64,000 nucleotides of DNA from Agroathelia rolfsii (Eukaryota > Basidiomycota > Agaricomycetes > Amylocorticiales > Amylocorticiaceae): the NCBI GenBank assembly GCA_018343915.1, contig JABRWF010000002.1, positions 2,356,001 to 2,420,000 of the forward strand, written 5' to 3'. Under the pieces are notes generated by a model. That model was given only the letters and a program-made list of their open reading frames with translations. It searched no databases and was not told where the DNA came from. The position numbers and the translations under genes are program-made. Each line of letters starts with the position of its first letter. The stretch's first letter is position 1. Positions 8,570 to 19,134 of this stretch are shown in pieces.

Positions 8570-11500
8570 ACCTTTATTCTGGATTCAGATCAGGAAATAG
8601 AAACTCATTTATTTGACACAGGTGAAGAAGATACATAGACTCAGAAACCTTTTGAGTTTGAAGAAGAAAAACCTTCTAAGAAATTAAGCAAAACTGCACT
8701 TAAGCTCTTAGAAAAGAAAAACAAAAAGAAACTTCAAAGAAAAGGATATATCACCCTTAAATCTTGTTGGGAAACATACCACAAAGATTTCCCTACACCA
8801 TCCAGCAACCCAGAATTATACCTGGAAATAAAGAAATTCCTATTTGACAGTACCAAATATAATTGGGAAAAAGTCAGTCAGGATTTCCAGAACAAATTCT
8901 TCACTCTCTATGCAGAAAGAATAATTCTTTCAAGAGTATTTGGAAGATTTGACAAAGTCAAATCCTTTACATTTCCAGACGAAGAAGTAAGAGAAAACTC
9001 TCAAAACCATACAAGGTATCTTATCAAAATCACTCCAACGCCTCATAATTGGAGTATATCATACTTCACACCAGAGGAAATTGAAGACAAAGTTAGTCTT
9101 ACAGATATAGAGAGATTAGACAATATAATCTACCTCTATAATTCAGGACATTGGGATAGCATACATCCAGGTCTAAACCTTAAAGACTTTAAGGAATTCC
9201 TAGAAAATCATTATAAGGAATACCTTAAAACAAGCCTTGACAGAATTATAGAAAATTATAGCATATATCTATATTCTATTGAAGACAACTTCATATCCTG
9301 GGAATTTGTATAAGTCAACATAACTAAAATACTTATAAAAGATATACCCTCAGGATTTTCTGTTTTCAACGGTTCAAACTGGGCCAAATTCTCAGTTAAA
9401 TTTTATTTCCTAGCCAAGTTATTGCGCATTTGGACAATGTTCTCTAAAGGATTACCCAAAGATGATCCTACTCCCTTACAAAAACCAGATCTCAAGCCAG
9501 CAGAAATTCTACCACAAGAATTAGCTTTAGCTACAGGGATTTCTTGGGGAGAAGACAAAAAAATCATTCTAGCTAATGCATGGGATCAAGCAGATGATCG
9601 TGCAAAGGGTTTACTTGGAGGATATGTAAATGAAACTTGGGCAAATATTTTAATGGCTGAAGAAATAGCTGCTAAAATGTAGAATAAAATTTATACAGTG
9701 GCAAAAGCTCAAAGACTTGCGGAAGGTCAAAGATATCATACTGAGTTCTACTCCTACAGACTCAGGACTGATAAATCAATGGCTACACAAATCTTAGAAA
9801 TGCAAGAAATACAGACAAGAGCCAATGCTACAGGATTATCTATTGGTGAAAAGGATTTCATCTCATGCATAGGAGAAATACTTCCAGATTCATACCGCAT
9901 GATTTGGGGTAGTATCCTAAGAGTAGTGGGAGGTTACAAAAAGGCCACAATAGACTTAATCCAGGGATAATTGCAGCAGGAACAAACTATATACGAATCT
10001 CTCCATACTAATAATAAATCTCAAAGCAGGTCCAATATATCTAAAAGCCAAAGAAAATTCAAAAAGAAATTTAAAGGTCAAGACAAAACAAATAGTCAGG
10101 TGTTAGATAACAAAAACTATTGCAAAAAGTGCAAAAAGTATGTTAAACATACCACTGACAAATACATAGACAATTGGAAACCTCCTAATTAGAAAAATAC
10201 AGGAAAGAAAAACTATGGTGGAAAATCCAAAACAAATCAAAGAACAGAGGAAGTTGAAGGCTCTTCCAATAAAGAAACAAATACTTCACTCTCTCTGTAT
10301 TAAACAGAAAAAACACAGAATGATGAATTCTTTTACCTAGTTGATTCAGGTACTAGTCATCACTCCACATTTAATTTAAAGGATTTTCACCAGTACAAAT
10401 CATTTCCTCCTAAAAAACAAAAATACATAATCATCTTAGATGGCACCAGACTCCCAATTAAAGGGATAGGTACTATCAAGATCAAACACATTGATTCCAG
10501 TAGGAGAATACATGTACTCAACATTACAAATGTCAGGTATATTCTAGACACTAGAGAAAGATTACTATCCCCTCAACAAATTTCACAAAAAACAAATGGG
10601 ATATGGATCATTGGAAAATCTGGAAAAACCATGGAATTGATAATCAATAAGAAAAAGATTCTAAGCGCATACATCAATTAAAACAATAATTTTAAGCTTA
10701 GAGGATTAATTACACAAAGTCAACATGCAAAATCTTTGTATAGCTCAGAAGAAACACCCTATGAATTAATTCATTAAAGATTTGTATACTCAGGCAGTGA
10801 TGTTATCCATAAAATCTTAGGAAACACTATAGGTGGACCTAAAAATATAGGAAAAACATCTTATAAAACCTGTGAAGGTTGTGCACTAGGGAAATCTATC
10901 AGAGCACTACATTTTCCATCTCTAGAGTGTACTAAAAACCTAAATGATTTGGTATACTCAGACTTATACTCACTTCCAGTAAATGCCATCTGGAGTAACA
11001 TAAAATATGTTGTGACATTCCTAGATGATGCCACTTTATATTGCACAATGTACTTCATATCATCAAAAGATAAAACCCTTGAAGCATTTATAAAATATGT
11101 TACATGGTTAGAAAGGCAATCTGGAAATAAGTTAAAAACTATCAGATCAGATAGAGGTGGGGAATATATGTCAAAAGATTTTGACAAATTTCTCAATGAC
11201 TTTGGTATTTCTAGAGAAACTTCTATTCCGTATATACACCAACAAAATGGCAGAGCAGAAAGAGTTCAAAGAACTATTCATGAAAAAGCTGAAGCCATTA
11301 GGAAAACTACTGGAATGAAAGAAGGATTTTGGAAAATATCTATGGAAGCGGCATTATACATCTATAACCGTACACCTACCAGAGTTCAATCCTGGAAAAC
11401 TCCATATAAATCTTGGTATGGAAAACAACTAGATATATCAAGGATATGGGTATTTGGATGCCAAGCATGGATGACTATTCTAAAGGAAGGTAGAAAAAAT

Positions 11501-13666
11501 AAACTTTCAGACAAAGCCAGAAAAACAATTTTCATAGGATACCCAGAAGGTTCCAAAGGTTGGAGACTTTATGATCCAATTACTGGAAAGACATGGGATT
11601 CATATGATGTTAAGTTCAATGAACACATATTTCCTATGAAAGAAAAGAAAAAGGCTCAATATATGCTACCTCAAAATAATGAGGCAGATGTATCAGGTTC
11701 TGAAACTACCTCAGAAAAAATACTTTATCCTCAAAAACAAGATGAATACATAGACATAGGGAATATAACAAACCCTATCTCTACAACAGATGATGAAGAA
11801 GATATTTCATATCTTGAAGAGTTAAGAGATACTGAAATATGTAATGAAGAGCTAGAGCCAGATAGTATTTCTAGAGCACTTAGAAGAACAGGCAGATTTG
11901 GACCACTTGGAGATTTTTCTGAAGAATATTCCCCAGGTGGATTCTCAACACCAGAAGCAAACATAGATCCTGGAGAAACAAGTTGACCTAGAAGAGAAAA
12001 GAGACCTAATCTCAGATATAAAGACTATGTCACTTCAAGCCAAATTGAACCAGTTCAACCAACTATAAATCATCTGCTAACATTAGCTGCAGATGTCGAA
12101 AATATTCCCAGAATATACAAACAAGCAATGAATTCACCTAACCATGAAAAATAGGAAGAAGCTATAAAAAAAGAAATGGATTCATTAAAATCTAGGGATG
12201 TTTATGATCTGGTTAATAGACCTAAAGACAAGACAATCCTCAAAGAAAAATAGGTTCTAAATATCAAATCAGATGGATGTTACAAAGCTAGATATGTTGC
12301 TAGAGGAGATTTATAAACAAATGATACATTTAATAACACTTGGTTACCAGTTGCAAGATATGAGGTATTCAGAGTTTTACTTGTAATAGCTACATATAGT
12401 GATTGGGAAATTGACCAAATGGATGTTACCACTACATACCTTTATGGAAAACTTGACCATGAAATTTACATGGAACAACCCACAGGTTTTTCAGTCAAAG
12501 GAAAAGAAGATCAAGTCTGCAAGCTTAAAAAATCCCTCTATAGATTAAAACAAGTAGGTAGACAGTGGAATTTTGAAATACATTCAACACTTGAAAAGAT
12601 GAATTTCAAAAGAACACACTTAGATGCAGGAATCTATATAAACCATCAACAAGTGGGAGACCCAAATAATAAAATCATTTTCATTTTATATATTGATGAT
12701 TTATTAATCATAGGAAAAGTGAAAAAGCAAATCCAAGACTTCAAGAAAAAACTCATGGAAAAATATAAAATGAAAGATCTTAGAGAAGCTAAATCATTCC
12801 TGGGTGTCAATATCAATAGAAACAGGAAAAAGAAATTACTGTCTATTGATCAAAAAGATTACTGTGAAGGTATCCTAAAGAAATTCCAAAAGGAAAACTC
12901 AAAAGGATATTCTACACCAATGTCAGTAAGCATCCAACTTAAATCTAATCCTAACCAAGTGACAGAGGCCAATAAAACCCACTACAAAACTATGATTGGT
13001 TCACTCACATTCTTAACTATTATAACTAGGCCAGACATCACTTTTACTGTAAACAAATGTGCCAAGTACAGTGAAAATCCTGGAAAAGAGCATTTTACTG
13101 TAGTAAATCATATATTCCAATACCTATCCAAAACCCTGGATAAAGCCATTATCTACCAAGGACAACACCCAAAAGAATTAACTACATATTCAGATGCAGA
13201 TTGGGCAATAGACTTAGATGACCGGAAATCTACAACTGGATATATTACCATGATGTGCAAAGGTGCAACTTCCTGGTCAACCAGAAGACAACACACCACT
13301 GCATTATCCAGTGTAGAAGCTGAATATATGGCTCTCACAGAAGCAGCAAAACAAGTTAAATAGTTACGGAAACTACTAAATGACATAGGTGAAGATATAT
13401 CTAACCCAATAACTATTTTCACAGATAATCAAGGAGCTATTAGCCTAGCCAATAACCCCAAACATGGTGGTAGAGGTACTAAACACATCAAAGTTAGGCA
13501 TCACTTTATCAGAGAAATAGTCTCCAATGGTACTGCTAGGACTGAGTATATTAATACTAACCAACAGCTAGCAGATGTTTTAACCAAGCCTTTGGTAGAA
13601 ACAAAGCACAGCTATTTTTCAAATTTAACTGGACTAACAAATGATCTTAGATGGTTAAAGCAATAA
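8570..13666 (+). pseudogene. copia-2 gag-pol polyprotein, single frame with about a dozen stops
   Basis: One frame runs 5.1 kb to TAA at 13664-13666. In order: gag; a damaged zinc knuckle (CKKCKKYVKHTTDKY, about 10130) in which the last Cys is Tyr; protease LVDSGTSHHS (about 10345); the pre-integrase CEGCALGKS motif; the integrase core with FLDDAT, the SDRGGEY motif and NGRAER; copia RT with DVTTTYLYG and the YIDD box (about 12695); and RNase H with YSDADWA, SSVEAEYMAL and DNQGA. All interruptions are stop codons (for example 8636, 9680, 10190, 11984, 12252, 13361), many recognisable as former Trp or Gln codons. No frameshift is present. Confidence 0.85.
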
Positions 13667-13675
13667 AGCATTCAT

Positions 13676-13685
13676 TAAGTGGGAG
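13676..13685 (+). promoter_or_regulatory. copia-2 polypurine tract
   Basis: A short purine-rich run ending AGTGGGAG lies immediately before the TG of the 3' LTR, the place where plus-strand DNA synthesis is primed in LTR retrotransposons. Confidence 0.55.
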
Positions 13686-14714
13686 TGTTGAAAGATTGAA
13701 TATTTACAAGCTTTATATCTTTCCAATAATTCCAATAAATACTTCAAATAATCATCTAACATCATGTTATACATGATTATTTATTTCATGATTTTACAAC
13801 CATTCATTGTTGAGATATTAACAATTCTTTATATGTATATATTCATTGAAATAATATACATATATTCTTTTATTTAATATTTTTGATATTTCATTATATC
13901 TAATCTTATTAGAGATAAGATTATCATATCTGAAGTCACTTGACTTTATCATTTATGAATATCTTTTTCATAAATATTAAACAATTCCATTTAAATATTC
14001 ATTTCTCAATAATCATTGTGAATATTACTAATTGATTTTTCACGCCCTAGATCCTTGCTTATAAATCACCAAAATATTTACTAAGCAAATTCATAATATT
14101 AGTAATATTTATAAAATATTACTAATATAGATCTAATAATAGGATATTGAGATCAATAGACATTTTCACTTACTAATACTATACAAATTACTTACTAAGT
14201 ACATAGATTGCTTACTAAGTATATTATTCAGTAAATAGGAATATTACTAAGCTGATTTATAAGCTGATTTATAAGCAATCCTTCTTACTAAGTGGATTAG
14301 ATAAGCACAGGATTAGCTTACTAATCTTGTAGAAATTAGAATATTTTGTATTATATAAGCACCAGCAAATTTGGCTGGAAATGACAAGTTATTTCACTTG
14401 AAAATAGTGAGTTAAATAGTCTACAAGACTAGCTCCTAGAGTACTAACTTCACCAATAGACTTACTAAGTCTACTATAAGACAACAAGCCTTTCCTAAAG
14501 GGAGAATAAGTAGGTAGTCTCAAAGGGACACTAGCTAAGTCTTATATTAAAGATATAGAAGTAAACTAATTGCTTCCAACTTCTTGTAGATCCAAAGCCT
14601 ATCTAACAAGATAACAACCCTGTACTTTTCTACCACAAGTAAGTGTTTGGTTTAAACAAGGTTTATAGTAGTGCATACATGCATTACATTCTATATCATA
14701 ACTCTTTCATTACA
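13686..14714 (+). repeat. copia-2 3' LTR (1,029 bp), with a different U5 end
   Basis: It starts TGTTGAAAG and is near-identical to the 5' LTR up to about 14544; most visible differences are transitions. Beyond that it diverges, sharing only short blocks such as CAAGTAAGT, and ends TTTCATTACA. The end at 14714 is fixed because the next base resumes copia-1 gag in frame on the minus strand. This end type is closer to the LTR at 17274-18305 than to the 5' LTR of the same element. Confidence 0.85.
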
Positions 14715-14779
14715 AGGTAGTTACTGGCACTGGTAAGGGTAGGCATGGTTGAGAGAAGGGAAGTAGTGCCAGAGGACAT
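14715..14779 (-). pseudogene. copia-1 gag N-terminus, truncated
   Basis: On the minus strand an ATG at 14779 opens 21 codons: MSSGTTSLLS, then a Pro/Thr-rich stretch, then SASNY. This resembles the start of many copia gag proteins just before the conserved LxxxNYxxW segment. The frame is cut after a further two bases by the copia-2 3' LTR. Upstream (14780-14966) is the untranslated leader. Confidence 0.65.
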
Positions 14780-14966
14780 TTTGAATGTATTCTATAAAAA
14801 GCACAACATTTAGTTAGCCTAGGTACACACAATAGAATCACACAAAATGGAATTTAAAAATAAGAACCACCTAAGCGGCGTGCTAAGAAGTACAGCTGCC
14901 CAGACTGCATGCGTGGGAGTTCAGACCCTGCTGCCTAAAGGATGCAAGGTTGCACATCTTGCGTAT

Positions 14967-14981
14967 GCAGGGCTCATAACC
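14967..14981 (-). promoter_or_regulatory. copia-1 primer binding site (half tRNA-iMet)
   Basis: On the minus strand the LTR ends CATCA and is followed directly by GGTTATGAGCCCTGC. Its complement is the anticodon arm of initiator tRNA-Met. The same primer is used by copia-2. Confidence 0.85.
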
Positions 14982-16371
14982 TGATGAATGGCGCTAGTCC
15001 TAAGACTGGCAGTGCATACATCTGGCCACCACTACACTGTACACTACATTACATGGTGTACTACCACTATTGTACTTATGTACTACACTATATGTTAAAA
15101 GTTAGTGGTAATGGTGTAATGTAGACTACTTGTAATCTACTAGTTACCTATTTAAAAGACAACTAACTTACTTGTTTGAAAAGTTAATAGTTTATGGTGT
15201 TATAGGTTTAAAGGCAATAAAACCTATTTGTGAAAGCAATTAGTAACTCTGTTACACCTGAGTTAAGACTGTAGCCGGTGTCCCTTTGAGACTACCTACT
15301 TGTTTTCCCTTTAGGAAAGGCTTGTTGTCTTATAGTAGACTTAGTAAGTCTATTGGTGAAGTTAGTACTCTAGGAGCTAGTCTTGTAGACTATTTAACTC
15401 ACTATTTTTGAGTGAAATAACTTGTCATTTCCAGCCAAATTTGCTGGTGCTTATATAATACAAAATATTCTAATTTCTACAAGATTAGTAAGCAAATCCT
15501 GTGCTTATCTAATCCACTTAGTAAGAAGGATTGCTTACAAATCAGCTTATAAATCAGCTTAGTAATATTCCTATTTGCTGAATAATATGCTTGGTAAGCA
15601 ATCTGTGTGCTTAGTAAGTAATTTATATAGTATTAGTAAGTGAAAATGTCTATTGATCTCAATATCCTATTATTAGATCTGTATTAGTAATATTTTATAA
15701 ATATTACTAATATTATGAATTTGCTTAGTAAATATTTTGGTGATTTATAAGCAAGGATCTAGGGTGTGAAAAATCAATTAGTAATATTCACAATAATTAT
15801 TTAGAAATGAATATTTAAATGGAATTGTTTAATATTTATGAAAAAGATATTCATAAATGATAAAGTCAAGTGACTTCAGATATGATAATCTTATCTCTGA
15901 TAAGATTAGATATAATGAAATATTGAAAATATTAAATAAAAGAATATATGCATATTATTTCAATGAATATATGCATGTAAAGAATTGTTAATATCTCAAC
16001 AATGAATGGTTGTAAAATCATGAAATAAATAATCATGTATGATATAATGTTAAATGATTATTTGAAGTATTCATTGGAATTATTGGAAAGATATGAAGCT
16101 TGTAAATATTCAATCTTTCAACACTATACACACTACTAATATATATATTAGACTTACATGGGTGAGGGTGGATAAGCGGTAAGGCTTATGTGTGTATATG
16201 GGTGCAAGGTGGTGGTGGTGGTTCAGGTAAGAAAACTGTTGTCATTAAAGTACGTTACTAACTTGTATATATAGTCTACTTTAATCTCCTACTGAATATT
16301 GGAGCTCCACTCCAATTTCCCTTGTTGCATCTTTTGGCACAGCCACTAGGGCATTCCGTACAATTGCAATA
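14982..16371 (-). repeat. copia-1 5' LTR, interrupted by a solo LTR
   Basis: A 354-bp LTR equal in length to the one at 4819-5172 once the 1,031-bp nested LTR and its duplicated 5 bp are removed. It begins TGATGAATGG at 14982 and ends GCAATA at 16371, and is followed by the GGCCA target duplication. Confidence 0.9.
15093..16123 (-). repeat. solo copia-2 LTR nested in copia-1 LTR
   Basis: A 1,031-bp LTR in minus orientation (plus strand TGTTAAAAG...TTTCAACA), closely matching the copia-2 5' LTR including its last ~170 bp. It is flanked by CTATA at 15088-15092 and 16124-16128, a clean 5-bp target duplication. The sister LTR at 4819-5172 shows the unoccupied site with a single CTATA. It therefore arose by insertion followed by LTR-LTR recombination. 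Confidence 0.95.
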
Positions 16372-16376
16372 GGCCA

Positions 16377-17273
16377 AGACATATATGTTAGGCCCTTGCT
16401 TAGTTGCAGTCTGGGATAGGAGTCAGACAGGAGCAGGGAAACTAAGTTGATTTTTGAACTGAGGTAGCTAGGTACATGCTAGGTTGGTATAAATACTATA
16501 GTAGCAGGAGGATACCAAGAGGAATAGAAATGAAGTGAGACAGAGAGTGGGAAATGGAATACGGGGCGCAAATAGGCCGAAACTATCTATGTAAACAAGA
16601 GTACCAGAACATATAGGGAAAATGATGGGAAAACAGAATACGTGAGAAGAGGAAAAGACTCTGGGACTCCGGTCAGGTGCCAAGCAAGGGGTTGCTGGTT
16701 CCAACGCCCAAATTGCAGAGGGCGGAAAGCGGAAGTTGGGAGCCGGAGAGGTGTCTTTGGTTGTTGGATGGTAGTGGGCGAGGGTAAGTAGGGACATGTC
16801 GGAAATGTCAGAGTGGGAGCCACTTGTGCGCAGAAGGGGTCATAACTGTTACAAGTCGCTTGTTGTATTATAAATTTACTTAGAATTTTTCATTATTTTT
16901 CCGATTTTTCTCTGATTTTTCTCTATTTTTTGGTATATAATTCGTGTATTACATAAGCGGACATTACATAAGTACTTTGATGACTAAGCAAGTCATGTGA
17001 TCAGTCATCATGTGACTGGCCATCATGTGACCACTAGTCATGTGACACATTATGTAAGCAATGACTCACTATGGTGCAATATCGCATCATACTTAGCACC
17101 ACTATGCACAGACCATGTACCCCGTGCACAGACCAGGTAGAATTAGTATATAACCCTGTAGTGCCCCTGCCTAAAGACCCCAGATTCGTTCTCTTTGTCT
17201 TCAGGTAAGCACAAATAGTGCTTTGTATTAAGTAGTCACTAACATAATAAAACTTTGTTTTCAGAGTCCCTAT
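16377..17273. other. non-coding stretch right of copia-1
   Basis: No gene is supported. It holds a GC-richer part (16600-16850) with only shadow ORFs, T-rich GATTTTTCTCTGATTTTTCTC repeats (about 16899-16925), a cluster of four CATGTGA boxes (about 16994-17044), a TATA-like GTATATAACC near 17148, and an intron-like segment from CAGGTAAGC (17204) to TTTTCAG (17263). Together these look like the promoter and leader of an older element, cut by the LTR at 17274. Confidence 0.35.
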
Positions 17274-18305
17274 TGTTGAAAGATTGAATATTCACAAGCT
17301 TTATATCTTTCCAATAATTCCAATAAATACTTCAAATAATCATCTAACACCATATCATACATGATTATTTATTTCATGATTTTACAACCGTTCATTGTTG
17401 AGATATTAACAATTCTTTACATGCATATATTCATTGAAATAATATGCATATATTCTTTTATTTAATATTTTCAATATTTCATTATATCTAATCTTATCAG
17501 AGATAAGATTATCATATCTAAGGTCACTTGACTTTATCATTTATGAATATCTTTTTCATAAATATTAAACAATTCTATTTAAATATTCATTTCTCAATAA
17601 TCATTGTGAATATTACTAATTGATTTTTCACGCCCTAGATCCTTGCTTATAAATCACCAAAATATTTACTAAGCAAGTTCATAATATTAGTAATATTTAT
17701 AAAATATTACTAATACAGATCTAATAATAGGATATTGAGATCAATAGACATTTTACTTACTAATACTATACAAATTACTTACTAAGCACACAGATTGCTT
17801 ACCAAGCATATTATTCAGCAAATAGGAATATTACTAAGCTGATTTATAAGCTGATTTGTAAGCAAACCTTCTTACTAAGTGGATTAGATAAGCACAGGAT
17901 TGGCTTACTAATCTTGTAGAAATTAGAATATTTTGTATTATATAAGCACCAGCAAATTCGGCTGGGAATGACAAGTTATTTCACTCGAAAATAGTGAGTT
18001 AAATAGTCTACAAGACTAGCTCCTAGAGTACTAACTTCACCCTAGACTTACAAAGTCTACAAGACAAGACAACAAGCCTTTCCTAAAGGGAAACAAGTAG
18101 GTAGTCTCAAAGGGACACCGGCTACAGTCTTATCTTAAGTATAGCATAGTTACTAACCGCTTCCTACCTAGGAAACTTTGCCTATTCTTAGGAAACAACC
18201 CAAGCCTGCACTTTTCTTTACAAGTAAGTGTTTGCTTCACAACAGGTAACTTGTGAGCTAGCATATAGCCACACTATACAACCCAAGAACTACAATAGTT
18301 CAACA
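17274..18305 (+). repeat. isolated copia-2-type LTR
   Basis: It begins TGTTGAAAG and ends GTTCAACA, about 1,032 bp. The first ~860 bp match the other copia-2 LTRs closely. The last ~170 bp are a third variant, more like the 3' LTR. No recognisable primer site or gag follows. The flanking five bases (CCTAT and GTGTA) do not match, so it may be the remains of a rearranged element. Confidence 0.8.
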
Positions 18306-19134
18306 GTGTACACCTGTGCTTCCAGGCCTTGGGAGAAGTAAAACAGCCATTACAGGCTACCTCGCACTTTAAAGAGGTTTTCGTAGGCTCTGGTTGAGTT
18401 TTAGTGGCAAGAGACTGGTGTGCTCTTGACAATAACAATTATATGCTGTAGAAAGCTGCTACTCAAGTTACACTATGGCACAGTCCCTTAGTTACACTTA
18501 CTTACACATGGTATCACTATATTGCACATTTGCTTCCGAAAAATATTCCTTATCGGCCTATACGCGGTTTTAGAAATTCAATAAGCAATATTCCTTATGG
18601 GTCCTAAATCCCTGCAAACCAACTCGGGATACCTCGCTTACTATTTACTTTGGGAGGATATTCACTTTGGGGATCATTCTTTATGGGGAGTTCGACTGTA
18701 TAACACTCTGGAGTTTCTCAGGGAAAAGCGCCGTTTCTACCAATACTTTTACCAACCGCTTTACTTTGAGTAAAAGGATTGGCAAAAAGAAGCATCACGT
18801 GACCATGTTCTAATGGTAAGTATGTCACGTAATCAATGCCTTTTACCAAATTCTTTATCCAAAGTGAAGGGATTTGTCACAAGATTAGTAGAAAAGACTT
18901 TTTTCTCTTCAAAACCTCAGAGTGTCTAGGGATTCAAATTTCTAGGGAGTCAAACTTTCTGCACAAATCAAGCCCGGATGGCTGATTTTTGTGAAAAAGG
19001 TTAACATAGGTTTTCAGGGGTCCTCCTGCAGCTCAAGCGGCACCTGCCGACTACACTGGCAGTGCCTCTTCCCAACCTCTGTTATCACACTGCCTCTCTT
19101 ACTGTCACAGTTTTAGACTCTGGTCTATCCTCCA
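18306..19134. other. intergenic, no gene seen
   Basis: No open frame of note. An imperfect hairpin at 18747-18786 has arms TTTTACCAACC.GCTTTACT and its near-complement around a 3-nt loop. A pair of imperfect inverted copies of CACTCTGGAGTTT lies near 18714 and 18940. These could be the ends of a small non-autonomous element. Confidence 0.3.

Larger units (their letters stand above)
5719..14714 (+). mobile_element. copia-2: Ty1/copia retrotransposon with extra 5' ORF, chimeric
   Basis: An 8,996-bp plus-strand element inserted in copia-1: 5' LTR, half-tRNA primer site, an intron-bearing ORF, a single gag-pol frame in the order gag-PR-IN-RT-RNase H (copia order), a purine tract and 3' LTR. It is much more AT-rich than the flanking genes. 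The two LTRs are nearly the same for about 860 bp but differ in their last ~170 bp. The flanks (TAGAG at 5714-5718, AGGTA at 14715-14719) do not match. The left flank is copia-1 RNase H and the right flank is copia-1 gag, so the element appears to be a product of recombination between two insertions. Confidence 0.9.
4819..16371 (-). mobile_element. copia-1: Ty1/copia retrotransposon, internally deleted, host of nested insertions
   Basis: Two LTR copies of exactly 354 bp (once nested DNA is subtracted) bound the element. The five bases left of it (4814-4818) and right of it (16372-16376) are both GGCCA, a perfect target duplication, so both outer ends are original. On the minus strand the order is 5' LTR (right), primer site, leader, the first 21 gag codons (14779-14715), copia-2, then the RNase H end of pol (5718-5196), polypurine tract and 3' LTR (left). 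Roughly 3.5 kb of expected gag-integrase-RT sequence is missing exactly where copia-2 lies. Confidence 0.9.

Noticed and set aside
14967..14981. initiator tRNA-Met gene fragment
   Set aside because: Only the anticodon arm is present, at the exact edge of the LTR in antisense, which is what a half-tRNA primer site looks like.
16468..16823. overlapping minus-strand ORFs
   Set aside because: Pro/Ser/Phe-rich strings without domains in a likely old repeat; no start or splice context supports a gene.
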